This document shows, in pieces, positions 1 to 11,515 of a stretch of DNA of 64,000 bases (position 1 is the first letter of the stretch; every line of letters starts with the position of its first letter). This stretch comes from Balanoglossus misakiensis (Eukaryota > Hemichordata). The stretch is from NCBI GenBank assembly GCA_040954595.2, contig CM082579.2, positions 11,470,001 to 11,534,000 on the forward strand, given 5' to 3'. The position numbers and the translations under genes are program-made. A model generated the notes under the pieces. It was not told where the DNA came from. It ran no database searches and saw nothing but the letters and a program-made list of their open reading frames with translations.

Positions 1-2169
1 TTTATATTTGCATAAATCCAATATGGCCACCAAATGAATGTTCGACAGCTTATCATATTCCGACATATATAATAAGGTTCTAACATAAAATATATGTAAT
101 TGGTCTAACGATATACTTACTATAGTATTAAAATGTCATTGGTTACACTGTGATGCTACCTTACCATTTTTTACTCCATTAGCTGTAACTTGGACCTACT
201 TTTTCAGTATATGCTTGAATCTGGAATCATTTTCATTCTCTTTTGTATATATTCCTAGTGCTACAACCATAAGTATCATATTTTACTAATTTGTCCCTTC
301 TTTGATGCTCTAAGAAAGGAATATTTACCAGTTCTTTTATTACACACCACCATCTGAAAGAAAATTTGGTGATTTGATGTCTTCAAATAATACTGATTTG
401 TTAGAGATTAGCAGCTTTTACATTTCATGCAATGATATGCAGAAAAGATATTGAAAATGTACAATAATGTTCCAATATAGGTTTTTGTCATATGTCTTCC
501 TGTCATTTAAAGATGTAGTGAAATTTTTATTGTATATTGGGCCGATGGCCTGGAATTACTGAATAAAGACCAACTACTATAATATGGTGATTTCTGAGAT
601 CCCATGAGCCCCGTTATTTCACCGATAACATACGTCTAGGATTTGTCCGAAGAAGACCGTGAAATCCTTATCAGATAGCAAACTGTTGCAGAGACCATCT
701 AGTCCCCTGGTATCATCTCAGTTTTGGGTGTGGAGATGGAACTGGATGAAGTAGTAGATACTTCAAATACAGCAGAAGACACGGATACCCCGTCTGAAAA
801 TAGATTGTTGTATTTTGAAAACCCAATTATGTGCAAAATGAGAGGGGTTTGAGCATGTGCACACATCATTTAAATATCATGATTTAGCTAATTTAACTGG
901 AATAGTGAAATTTGCATATTTCAGAAACTACAAATTCCACGCATGATGAAGAAGACAACAATAATGAAAATGAAATATGATAATTTGCTTAAACCATGCA
1001 GCCAATTAAAACTGATAAAAAGCATTACAACCCCCGGCCAAAATGAACAATCGCTATGCTCTGTTATTGCTCAATATTAAATTTATGTTTGATTTAGTGA
1101 ACGATAGACTCTGTTTATTGGTATTTTATGCGGATACGAGGCTGTGTCACTAGACCAGCATCTTCTCATAGCTGTTGTCACCGAGAGACCTCACCTTTCC
1201 GCCAGTGTGTGTTTGTAAAAAAAAATTTCTTTTCTTCTCTTTTCCCTCCCCTTTGGGGCGGATTAGTGTTGTCAATAAAGATTGACCCCCAAGACAGGGT
1301 TTGTGCTCTCACAATCTTTTAATGCCCAAGAGCTACCACTTATTGGTTTATTTTTTATGATTTTACTTTTCACTTGGATTCATCATTATATAACCTTACT
1401 TTAATGGGTATGTTTGAAGTTGGCTCAAATTTTATAGATATTTTAATTTGAACTTGTTTTAACTGGATAGAGTATATTTTAATCGTAAAATGTTAGTTTG
1501 GAGACATGGTTTATCTAGGACAGTTCAAACACTAGAATGTTTATCCATCAGAAACATGCAATAATGCTGACTGCTTGGTTGGAAATGAGATGAAGGTAGC
1601 TGTCATGATATCATATTAAAACTCTCGCCTTTCACGGTACTGGTATAATGCTGTTGAAAGTGATCACCACTTTTGTATGGTTTCAGGTCCTAACCACAAA
1701 TTTTCTTGCAAAATGAGTTCATGCTGGATCAACTGTGGTGAGATGGGTGCTACTACTTACCATACATGACAATCAGTTTGGGCATTTGTGAGGCAGGACT
1801 CCATCTCGTATGACACTTTAGTGTCATGTCATCCACTTGGCAGAAGGGAAAGTAAATGAAACACAGAAACACTCACAATGGGCCTTCCGACTCAGGCCCT
1901 TGTTTTGATAGTACTTGTATTTAATATGTGGAATGTATATATGACTTGCCTATTCCATAAAGAATCATGGTAAGTGATAGGAAAGTACATGTCTTGCACA
2001 GAAAACAAACTACGGGGTTAAGAAGGCTTTTCACCACCTGTTCGGTGATAAAAACTGGTCAGTGGTATGAAGGTTACATAAACAATTGATAGAATGGACA
2101 ATTCTGCCTAAATTCATACATTTCCCTGTGTTGTTGATGAGAAATCAAATAATATAAAAAAATGTATAA
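1..2169. other. no recognisable feature
   Basis: AT-rich sequence. The longest frame (1128-1322 +) has no protein character. GTCAATAAAGATTGACCCCC near 1273 resembles a retroelement polyadenylation region, but I could not find its partner. Confidence 0.5.
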
Positions 2170-2500
2170 AATTAAAAAAATCAATATTAGCTTAGAACAT
2201 TCAGGACTATATGAGACTGACATGAGGTACATGCATGGCAATTTTCAAAGCAATTTCCCTAAGTCATTGTTGATTTTTTTAGTTTAGACCAATTTCAAAA
2301 TTTTCCAGCTGATTTCCATATATTTGGCAATGAAGACTCAATTTGATAAATACGCCATCAGCCGGGCCATCATCTGCACACCAAATATCACGGTGATATA
2401 CTCAGTGGTTTTCAAGTTACTGATGTGGATGGACATACAGACATCCATCCATCCATCCATCTATCTATCCATATATACATACATAGGTACATACCCGTAC
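2170..2500 (+). repeat. dispersed repeat with CATC/TATC microsatellite tail, copy 1
   Basis: It shares an ordered block with copies at 9180-9510 and 49795-50275: ACATTCAGGACTATATGAG, ATGCATGGCAATTTTCAAA, TTAGACCAATTTCA, a CATCTGCACACCAAATATCA block, GTTTTCAAG and then short tetranucleotide repeats. The fixed order, always ending in a microsatellite, suggests a retroposed or microsatellite-primed element. Confidence 0.6.
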
Positions 2501-2519
2501 ACTGCTGATTCCATAAGGG

Positions 2520-5500
2520 CCTATGGTTTATACATATACCAAATAGGACCCAAAAATCTCCTATTGATCTCATATTTTGCTCGCAAATATTCAATGAATG
2601 ACTGGCTACTGTTTGTATTATTAGCATAATGCATGCATAGACACAGTGCACTTTCCAAAATAACACAAAAAATTCTAAATTCTAAAAAATACACAATTAA
2701 TTTACATAGAAAAAACACTGAAAATTATGTCAGTAAATAAAACATATATAACTGGTATACCTTGCTCCCTAATATTTGATAAATGATTGGCAACAATTTG
2801 AAATTTCTTTAGCATACTGATTTTAAAATCATAATTAATACAGGCCACATAAACCAATGCTATTCTAACCTTCAAAGCATTATCTATATTGATAAAATTT
2901 TACAAATAGGAATATCAAAAGATTTGGTCTAAACTATTGGGTTTTGAGAGAGAACAAGTAAGTTCAGATTAAATTACGTTCATTACATTTACTTCAAATA
3001 ACGAAATTGCCATGTTATGGAAAGTGAAAACTTATCAGTAGAATTAAAATTTAAGGAAATTTGCTGTAATTCTCCAGCAGTTGCTAGTGCCATTCCAGCC
3101 TATTTCAGTTATAATGGTAAGTCGGCACGCCTTTTAATATGTTAATATTGCTATTACACACAAGTCTGGCTGAAATGGCATTCTCCTGAAGATCAGTAGA
3201 CCCATATGAGACGCGACAATGAAAAAATACGCAATACTGCTCTGCGCTGCCGCCCTGTATAATTCACTTGTTGCAAAATGCGCAATGGATGACAAAAATC
3301 TACTGATCTTCAGGCTGACTTACTGCATTATTTGATACAGTATCAACAATCTCGCCAAGTGACATCATTGACACTCATTCAAATAATTGAATATTGTTGC
3401 TTTAACTTACAAACATAGTAATTATTACATAAAATTTGAATGAAGCCAAAATATGGTAAATTATGAGAAATACAGCAGAACATTGAGACTTTCTGGTGTA
3501 CAGAAACTAAGTCATGTTAACTTGCTCTCTCTCTTTGGAATTACAATCTATTATGACAAAAATAAATCCTAAAATTCATTTATAATAAAACAGTTATGAA
3601 CTCTAAAAATGGTAACAACAATCCTGTGGTTTCTTTTCTTCTAAGCTCATTGAAATTACTATTTTGACCCAAGTGTTAAAATTCATGCATATTGAAACAA
3701 TTAAAACACCTCAAAGAGCAACAACAATCTTGTGGTTTCTTCATGTCTAAGCTGAACTTTTATTTCTTGTCTTGAAATTTGGATATTTTCAGAAAACCTC
3801 TAGTGCAACAGCGTTGCAGAGTCTTTCTCCTCTTTCACCATGGACACAACCTGTCATTGTGGCCACATATTTATCTATAAAACAGGTAAACAGTGACAAT
3901 GGTTTATTCAATCCCTTTGCCAGTAATTGGAATCTTTAATCAAAATGGTGTCGCTTGTGGACTAAAGAGTAGGAGGGGGAAAATTAATCAATTTAAAACG
4001 GCTAATAGCAAGCCAACATCACATGGAATTTTTTTCTCATGATCACTGAATGATGTGAGATGCATAGGACAGATTACAGGTATGTTAAAACTGATCAAAG
4101 ACCATTGCTGGTCTAAATGACTCTGGGGTATTGTGAGGCCAAGTGTATGTTTGGAGTAGGGGTGGGTGGTATATGCTTCCATTACATATTCTTCTTCATT
4201 CTGCTAACACCATTGACAATCATTCAGATGGTAGTGGACTTGACATCAAAACCTAGCAAAAGAGAAAAGTTGGATAAGTTACAAGGTAGATTTGCCTCAA
4301 GACTAGACCTCAAGTGTTATGTTAAATACGCTGTCAAAACTCAAAGATTGGTTGAGGTGAAATGTCATGTGACTTCCACCACTTCAACTCACTGCCCCCC
4401 CCCCCCCCCCCACATTTGTTCTAGTAAAAACAATTAGACACTGATAAACATTAAACTTATGGGTACTGCTGGCAGTACTATCAAACATTTCTGGGAAAAA
4501 AATTGTCCTGTCACCACGGCTCAAAGTTAACTTTTTTAAATCAGTAGCTTTATGCCAAGTCAAAAACATATAGTACAGACAGACAAACACACACATAGAG
4601 AGATCAACAGGCAAACACTGACTGACCCATAATCTGCCAATGTCATGTGTGCTGTACATACACAAAATATAGAACAGTTGGTCTCTTTAAAGGGGAAATC
4701 CGGTTCAGCTGATTTCTATATAATGTGGTAGCTTTGAGGTCACTCTTTCAGAAAAAAACATTTTCGCCATGTATAAGTCGCACGATTTTTTTTTACAAAA
4801 ACAAGGGAAAGTTGGCAGAATTTCCAATATGGCGTTTACTGTAATTTAAATCATGGGAAAAAAAAGCGCCAGGACCAACTTCCGCCCAACTTGGTGTGGG
4901 TGATACCATTTTCCAATTGATGTCACAGGGCGACAGATTACATGTAGGTGTATTTGCATAGCTATTGTTTGCGTCAGTTGCAAAGTCGAAAATTTGTCAT
5001 CTGTTGACGGTTTCCATGAAAAGTATGGAAATATGCTTTGCCTGTCACGAAGTGACACCAACTGGAAAATGAGTTGAATGTAATTTTTTATGTATTCATA
5101 CCATGATCACTTAAAAGAAATATCATTTTTATCCTTCACAGAGCTTACTTCTACCAAAACCAGCTGCATGAAATTGGTGTGCATTTGGGCGGTCACTATA
5201 AATTCCAATTTGTATTTCAAGACTTGACAAGTTTAAGCGATACCCTTTGGTTTCTTTTGGAAAATTATCTTTCCCAAACACAATTGTGTAAATCTTGTTC
5301 TGGTTTAGAAAAAACTGCCACATAATCAACATATTAATGCAGTTTCAAAGAACCTTGTTTCTGTGTTGTGTGAATAGTGAACGGCTACAGACACTTTAAG
5401 CTGCAATGATTGAAGCAGGTGCTGCTGGATTGATGATGCTGTGTGACACTGATTTCATCCATCAAATATTTCCATTGCACATGTAATGTAGAGTGGAACC

Positions 5501-6243
5501 AAGCTGCAATAAGTGTGAACTGCATTCAATTTCATATGAATCTTCAATCTAGAAAAGTTGTATCTGGTTTCAGATTGTAACGACTCTGCTGCATGGAGGC
5601 TGCTATACCGGTACCTGTCTACCAGTAGGCCTACACTACCAGAGTACTGTGTTTTTTAATTGTGTTGTACAACCCTGGAAGCGACATGTTATGAACTTAA
5701 ATCCAAAATTCCAATGCAATCAGTTAAAATTTGCGTCAAGGACACTGCGGTCCCATTTAGGGATTACACAGAAATAGGTATACACCAGAATAAAACATAA
5801 CAAGAGACATTGGCAAGCAGATATGACAAAACTATATGAAAAAATAGAAATGTAAAAAAATAACTATGCCCAACCAAGTGTCATGGCAATCTTACAAGCA
5901 GTCCTAGACCTTTTTACCAAAAACTGTATGATTTCTTTTTCAAGTTTTCACAGAGAAAGGACACCCACTTCATTCTGCAACCATTTTTTACATCTCCACT
6001 TGGTCCTAGCATCACACCCAGTCCTGACAAACTGACAAGTAGCTGAACCTGAGGCCGATTTGAACCTCTGGAATTTCGATGACGCATCACGACGTAATCC
6101 ATGACTTAGCTCTGACACTACTTGTCATTCAATTTCCCTCTATTTTGACTCAACAGCTGTGCTAAGACTAAGAAGGAAATGCGCATTGCAGAATAGAAAG
6201 TGAGTGTCCATTTCTGTCCCAAAATATTCAGTTTTATATTCAG
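2520..6243. other. no gene recognised
   Basis: Holds the small inverted-repeat element at 3187, a C17 tract at about 4394 and simple AT-rich sequence. Open frames on both strands are short and low-complexity. Confidence 0.5.
3187..3314. repeat. short element with 15-base inverted termini
   Basis: CCTGAAGATCAGTAG (3187) and CTACTGATCTTCAGG (3300) bound ~128 bases that contain several CG dinucleotides absent from the flanks. Possibly a tiny MITE. Confidence 0.4.
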
Positions 6244-7372
6244 TTAATAGATTATTAAAGGATTTATTAACACTAGTTCTGTCTCCCATGATAGCAAACA
6301 TTTTCCAAAGGAGGTTTTAAAAATGGTATCGCTCTTAACGTTATCACACTCTGAATATAAATCACTCAATTCATCAATCATAGAGATGACATAATCTAGC
6401 AAAGTTGAGCTGTCCTCAACTGCCACTGGTGAAAAACCAAGAGACATTGTTTTTTTGTTTTCTAGTGTTATTTGTTTACTACCAATTATCTTTTTGTGAT
6501 CACGTGAGGTACCATCACTGAGTAAGTCCCACCGTCTGTTAAAGTCCCTTCCTCTGCCACTTAATATTTCGCCAAAACATGTGCCCTGTCTACACAATTT
6601 TGTACTGTAGAAGCACTGGGGAGGTCCTTGTCATTTAAGTTTTCATCATGCAACCACTTACTCACACATTTGATAACCTTTTTGACATTTCTGGATGATA
6701 CCTCAAACTCCCCTGCTAATTCCATAGAACTCATTTCTAAAGCATCGGTGAATTTATTTGTAGACCTTTCCCTAGTTTGGAAAGTGCAAGCATTATGAGT
6801 TTGGCTGTTATGCAACACACCCTGAAGGTCAAGGACCTCTGCTTTTAAACCCTTCACTTCACTTGACAATAGTTTCATTTTTTCTTTATTTCTGAGATTG
6901 ACATGCTTATATTTACTAAGTAAAGTTTGTGATCCATGAGTTTGACGCTTTAAATGTGTTATTTTTGCTGTATCAATGTTAGTGGTGTCTCTTTGTGTTT
7001 CGATCTCCTTTTCCTGTCTCTCTAACTTCTTCAGCTTTCTTAAGTTTCTTTGGTAGTCCACTGTGCCTTTCACCTGTCTTAGCTAATTTTGCATGTTTCT
7101 CACTATTTTCTCCTTTGCAACAATTCTTGCTTTTAGAACTGAATGTTTTGTCTCTATGTTTTGGATTACTTTTGTCATCCCTTCAATCCATTTTGAAAGC
7201 TTATTCACTTCTTTCTGTTTTTCTGTGACAAGTTCTGTCAGGGCAGAAATTTGAACTTTAAGTGTTTCAGTGGCACTGTCGTCCGACTTCAAAACACTCC
7301 TGTTAGCGGATCTGGAAGGGATACATTTCCTCTTTTTCTTCTTTGATGAGGTGGAAGGAGCAGCCTGACTTC
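6244..7372 (-). pseudogene. decayed transposon-associated coiled-coil/catalytic ORF, unknown family
   Basis: Reading leftward, three blocks form one broken gene. 7292-7083 is helical (ALTELVTEKQKEVNKLSKWIEG), then one in-frame stop at about 7080. 7073-6561 continues in the same frame (coiled coil KLERQEKEIE, then DALEMSSMELAGEFEVSSRN and DLPSASTVQNCVDRAHVLAKY). After a frameshift, 6597-6244 gives RWDLLSDGTSRDHKKIIGSK, ITLENKKTMSLGFSPVAVED and LLDYVISMIDELSDLY. The arrangement of a coiled coil, a helix-turn-helix-like segment and a DGTSR block resembles repetitive uncharacterised proteins of cnidarians and invertebrate deuterostomes. I infer a mobile-element origin; the superfamily is not known to me. 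Confidence 0.6.
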
Positions 7373-7489
7373 AATCTACATGTATACTGAAAATCTCCTC
7401 TTTGAAGCTGGCCCCTGCCTCATCATTACGAGACTTGCTGTTATTAAGTTTGCGGAACCTCTGTCGCACTCTATCAATTTCTTTCTTGA

Positions 7490-8033
7490 GATATGCTGAA
7501 TGATGACATGCTTCACCTCATGGAGGTTACAAATCTGAATTATACCAAATGGCAGTTTCTTGGACAGCACCATCGCCTCAAACAAGCACACTGATCGAAG
7601 AGCTGTAACATCTTTGCTAGATGATCGGCTGCAAACCCTCAAGAAAATCCACACATGGTTTCTCAATTGGCGCAGCTCTGCTCACTCAGACAAGGATGTA
7701 GAGCCAGGGAAGCATTCAAGGATGCTGCCATCAAGTCAATGTTTGGATGACCTGGATTCACTCGTCCTAGGGTTCCTTGCTGTCTGGAAACATTTATCAA
7801 CATATCCTGGCAGTTACGTTAAGCCAGCACGGTTTAACTCTGATGCTATCGAAAATCACTTCTGCCAAGAAAGAGTGCTGAATAACGGTAACCTGACACA
7901 TCCAAACTACATGACCTACAGCACAGCTGTGAATACTGTTATATTGGGCCAGACTCCAATCTCCAGGGGAAGAAAATTGAATGCTGGTTTGTCCATTGCA
8001 AAACCATTCAACTTCTATGTGAAGAACAAGTGA
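7490..8033 (+). pseudogene. P-element/THAP9-like transposase C-terminal fragment
   Basis: The clean stretch 7560-8033 contains RRAVTSLLDDRLQTLKKIHTWFLNW, LPSSQCLDDLDSLVLGFLAV, VKPARFNSDAIENHFCQ and a final GQTPISRGRKLNAG. The D-IENHF block near the C-terminus followed by an asparagine-rich segment is typical of P-like transposases. The 5' part, with the DNA-binding domain and first acidic residues, is missing, and upstream homology (about 7500-7560) is in another frame. It is convergent with the minus-strand remnant at 6244-7372; two insertions side by side is the simplest reading. Confidence 0.65.
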
Positions 8034-8256
8034 CTGCATTATAAGAACAAAGGTGTTCCCATTTTTTGAATAATGACAAATCTTCCCTATGAACATGGAG
8101 ACAGTGAACGAAACATGCATTCAATAATATATATTTGGACGATTCTTTTTTTTCCCAGACTTTATATATTAATTGTGATTACTTCATGACAATCATTACC
8201 TTCATTGCCAATGTCATCCGCACTAATATCTAGTCATAGGCAAGACCCATTCTTTT

Positions 8257-8681
8257 TTGAATGACCCCTCATTTAAACAGCTACAAACTACTTTGGATGG
8301 CATAATGAAAGTCAGAAGTGCAAATGGCGTGGGTACTATTAAAAGAGAGGCGCAAGTTTTATCTCTCAAAAACGAAGATGAATTGTGGAATCTTACATTA
8401 TTAGTGGATGGCGCACCACAAACCTTTCTGGACACCTAGGTAGTGATGTTGGGTATACATTTTGCACTCCAAGGAGGTCAGAACATAGAAATTTACAACA
8501 GGGACAAATTTCAAAAAAGTATTGTGAAAAGCTGGGTAAATACTATTTCAATACAGAGAGGATGTGTCCAAAACAAATAGTGGGGCTAGTATTCCAGGAA
8601 GGTACAACAGCATTTGAAAATAAGGATGACAAAAACAGATGTATTGTTCGTTTGTATGATCTATACAACAAACTCTGGTGA
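8257..8681 (+). pseudogene. Crypton-type tyrosine recombinase fragment (DUF3504, ZMYM/QRICH1/KIAA1958-like)
   Basis: NDPSFKQLQTTLDGIMKVRSANGVGTIKREAQVLSLKNEDELW followed by GAPQTFLDT matches the start of the DUF3504 domain found in Crypton elements and in vertebrate ZMYM, QRICH1 and KIAA1958 proteins. A frameshift near 8440 moves the match to the next frame: SEHRNLQQGQISKKY, PKQIVGLVFQEGT and NRCIVRLYDLYNKLW. The EHRNL block holds the first catalytic-region residues; the C-terminal Tyr region is absent. A broken fragment. Confidence 0.75.
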
Positions 8682-8693
8682 GTATTACTTTAA

Positions 8694-9008
8694 AGGGACA
8701 AAGTCTCTCTCTCGCTGCCCTTTTTTCCATTAATTATATTTGATACAAGACACCGTTTATTATTCTACATGTGGATATATAGTGAATGAATGTTCAACCA
8801 CACACAACTTAAACCATTCCGCTTGTAGACAGGAGAGAGAAAAAATTCGCCAAATGAATAATCGTTCTTTACCATTTATTCATTTTGGGCGAGTTTTGTG
8901 TGGTTGATCATTGATTCAGTATATATCCACATTTACATTAACATAAATGGTGTCTTGTATCAAACATAATTAATGGAAAAGGGGCAGCTGGAGAGAGACT
9001 TTGTCCCT
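8694..9008. mobile_element. palindromic TTAA-flanked foldback element
   Basis: AGGGACAAAGTCTCTCTC at the left is mirrored by GAGAGAGACTTTGTCCCT at the right, and TTAA abuts both ends (8690-8693, 9009-9012). The arms extend almost to the centre (TTTGATACAAGACACCRTTT, ATGTGGATATATA and GTTCAACCACACA are all mirrored), so the whole ~315 bases is one imperfect hairpin. Non-coding. Inserted just after the Crypton fragment. Confidence 0.8.
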
Positions 9009-9179
9009 TTAATTATTGAAAACTCAAACAGTTTGCTTTTCCTCGACAATACATTGTGACTGACAAATAAAAACCTCAAAAGACGTTTTAAGTGTAATAC
9101 ATGTCCATTTAAAACTGTCCATTTCAATTATAGTCCCCCATTCGACCTGTGGTTTTGGAGAAAGGACTGAATAAGGTTG

Positions 9180-9515
9180 ACATTAAGTACAAGCATACCA
9201 ATTATTGAATAAATCTGACGGGTGGATGTTGTTGAGTTTCTAAGTTTTGACCAATTTCACATTTTCCTAGCTAATTTGCATATTTTGGCTATAGCAGTTT
9301 CATTTGAACAAACTCCCATCTACAGCCCAGCCTGCATCTGCACATCAAATATCGAGGTTATACGCACAGCAGTTTTCAAGTTTTTGATTGGGCAGATATA
9401 CAGACATACAAACATCCATATACAGCCTACCATTTCTCCAGCTACCATTACTTTACATCCATACATACCCCGGTACATACATACAGACACAACTGATCCC
9501 ATAAGATCCCACTGA
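9180..9515 (+). repeat. dispersed repeat with CATA microsatellite tail, copy 2
   Basis: Same consensus as the copies at 2170 and 49795: TTTTGACCAATTTCACATTTTC, ATTTGCATATTT, CAGCCTGCATCTGCACATCA, AATATCGAGGTTATACGCAC and TTTTCAAG, then ATACATAC-type tetranucleotides. Confidence 0.6.
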
Positions 9516-9687
9516 AATGAAAAAAAAAATACAGGCTTCCCTAGCTTGTCTTGGTTGAATAAAACTAAGGGTCAGTCTAGTCAGCAATTCATTTAGTCCA
9601 TGGTCCTTACACTATTTCAGGGTTATTTTATGACCACAGAGTTGAAGTGATCAGATGTAATAAATGTTGTTGCTGTTAGAAAAGTTA

Positions 9688-10311
9688 TACCGTAGTTGCC
9701 CGGGTAAGAACCCCTGCTCGGACAAACGCCCCCCCTGGTTTTAGGGCCCATTTGTAGATCGAGGCCATATCCGGTCTAAAGCCCCCCCCCCCCCCCCCCC
9801 CCCCCCGGCCGAATATCCATTAAATTCTTGGAAATTTAATAAAGTGCAATGCAAAAAAGGCGGATTTTCATCCCCAAAGTCACTAAAAGTGAAAAAAAAA
9901 TGTATGATGATTTACTTTCGCGCTGATTATCGTACCCACCGCGGCCGACTGGCCACGCTGAGTTATATATAGCCGCTCAAGAAAACATGACCTCAGACAG
10001 GTCCCTCGGGACCGTGCCTCGAATTCAACGATCACGTAGATGGACGCGCTGCCGCGTGTGAGGTCACCGGGGAGCTTTCCAAAGCGGCCGCGTGGAGCTG
10101 CTTCAGTCCGTCCTCGACGCGAAACACCCAACATTGGAAGATCCCGACTTGGACTCGGAGAATGAACCACTCAAAAATTTGCATAAAAGTCGAGGTGGCC
10201 ATCCCTCATTTGCATAAATCTCGAGGCCATATCCGGGCTAAAGCCCCCCCCCTGTTTTTTCGCTAATCTGTTGGCCCAGCACCCGGGGCTCTTACCCGGG
10301 CAACTACGGTA
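9688..10311. mobile_element. PIF/Harbinger-like non-autonomous element with TTA duplication
   Basis: The terminal inverted repeat TACCGTAGTTGCCCGGGTAA begins at 9688 and ends at 10311; both sides are flanked by TTA (9685-9687, 10312-10314). Three-base TTA/TAA duplications are the PIF/Harbinger pattern. The inside is CpG-rich compared with the surroundings, holds a 26-base C tract at ~9781 and a repeated CGAGGCCATATCCGG(T/G)CTAAAG motif near both ends. No transposase. Confidence 0.75.
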
Positions 10312-11089
10312 TTACCTGTTGGGCATCATTATCTTGTCTGCTATCACTGCTCCATCTAAGTCCTGGATACTGTAATGTATGGTTATCATGAGTTACAGTC
10401 CTACAATAAATAAGTGATTATTAACATGCATCTCACAGAAAAGTTTCTGGTGGCACAGTGTCCATGGCTGATAGCAATTATCTTAATGCATTGTTACATA
10501 TATAAATTTGGCTTGAAACTATTATGGGTACATTGTTTGGCAATTACTTCTTGGTAATGGATCATTTTGGTTGCTGAACATCTTGTAACAAATCCTTACT
10601 ACCGAAACTAATCTTCAAATACCTGAAATATAAAAACAGAAAACAACGTTATGATATATGTTTGTATACAATGTATTATTTCAATTGAATCTGGATACTT
10701 ACAGAACTTCACACTATCTCCTCCATTGTAGATATTTCCAAGGAAACAACATATTTCTGATTTAATTCCAAAGTTTATACTATACCTAGCTTGCAAATAG
10801 TTAAAAATCGTGAGAACTCAACACACTGACCCAGTATTCTACTGAACAAATCTCATGCTCGACATCAGAAGATTACTTCCTTAAAACCAAATGAAACTGT
10901 AACATGCACAAAGTGTGTACTCCATCACCAAAGAAAATAATCCCAGGCCTTCCAAAATAGTGCATCAGAAGTAATCTGGTTTCAGTCAAAACAAATATTC
11001 TTTTTACTTGAAATATTCATGAGATTGATTCATGAACAACTAGCCTGTTACTAAACCTGCAGATATATCAACTTGACCGAGTGTGGTTG

Positions 11090-11515
11090 TGCACTAAGGC
11101 CAGGAAGAAAATAAATTGTTCATCGGAATCGCCGCTTCTACTTTGGCTGATTTGGAAATTTTTTTTTTGGATCTCGGCAAATATTCTACTTCCGTGTTAC
11201 AAAATTCTTAGTACTACCGCTGGTGGCCAGAATATGTTGTACAAACACCAACTGTAAATGTAATGGCCTATGTTATTGTTGGGAAATATAGTATTGAATT
11301 CAGTTACAAGTACATGTATCAGTGTTTTTGTCTGAGATATTTCTGGTAAAAAAGGAAACAATTATCTCGCCCTGTCTGCATCTGTGCAAATATGCCAGAG
11401 AACCGCATTTACCTTCAGCCTAAAAATAAATAAACAAAAATATTCGCTCGCCGCTCCTGGAAGTTGGTCCAAAAAGTCCGATGAACAAGATTTTTTTTCT
11501 CTCTGGCCTAATGTA
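11090..11515. mobile_element. short inverted-repeat (MITE-like) element
   Basis: The left end (GCACTAAGGCCAGGAAGAAA, then TTGTTCATCGGA) is matched by the reverse complement of the right end (GTACATTAGGCCAGAGAGAA, then TTGTTCATCGGA). About 35 imperfect bases of terminal repeat, total ~426 bases, no ORF. Target duplication uncertain. Confidence 0.55.

Noticed and set aside
4384-4665. Minus-strand frame with a glycine run
   Set aside because: The run is the translated C tract at 4394; the rest is unremarkable.
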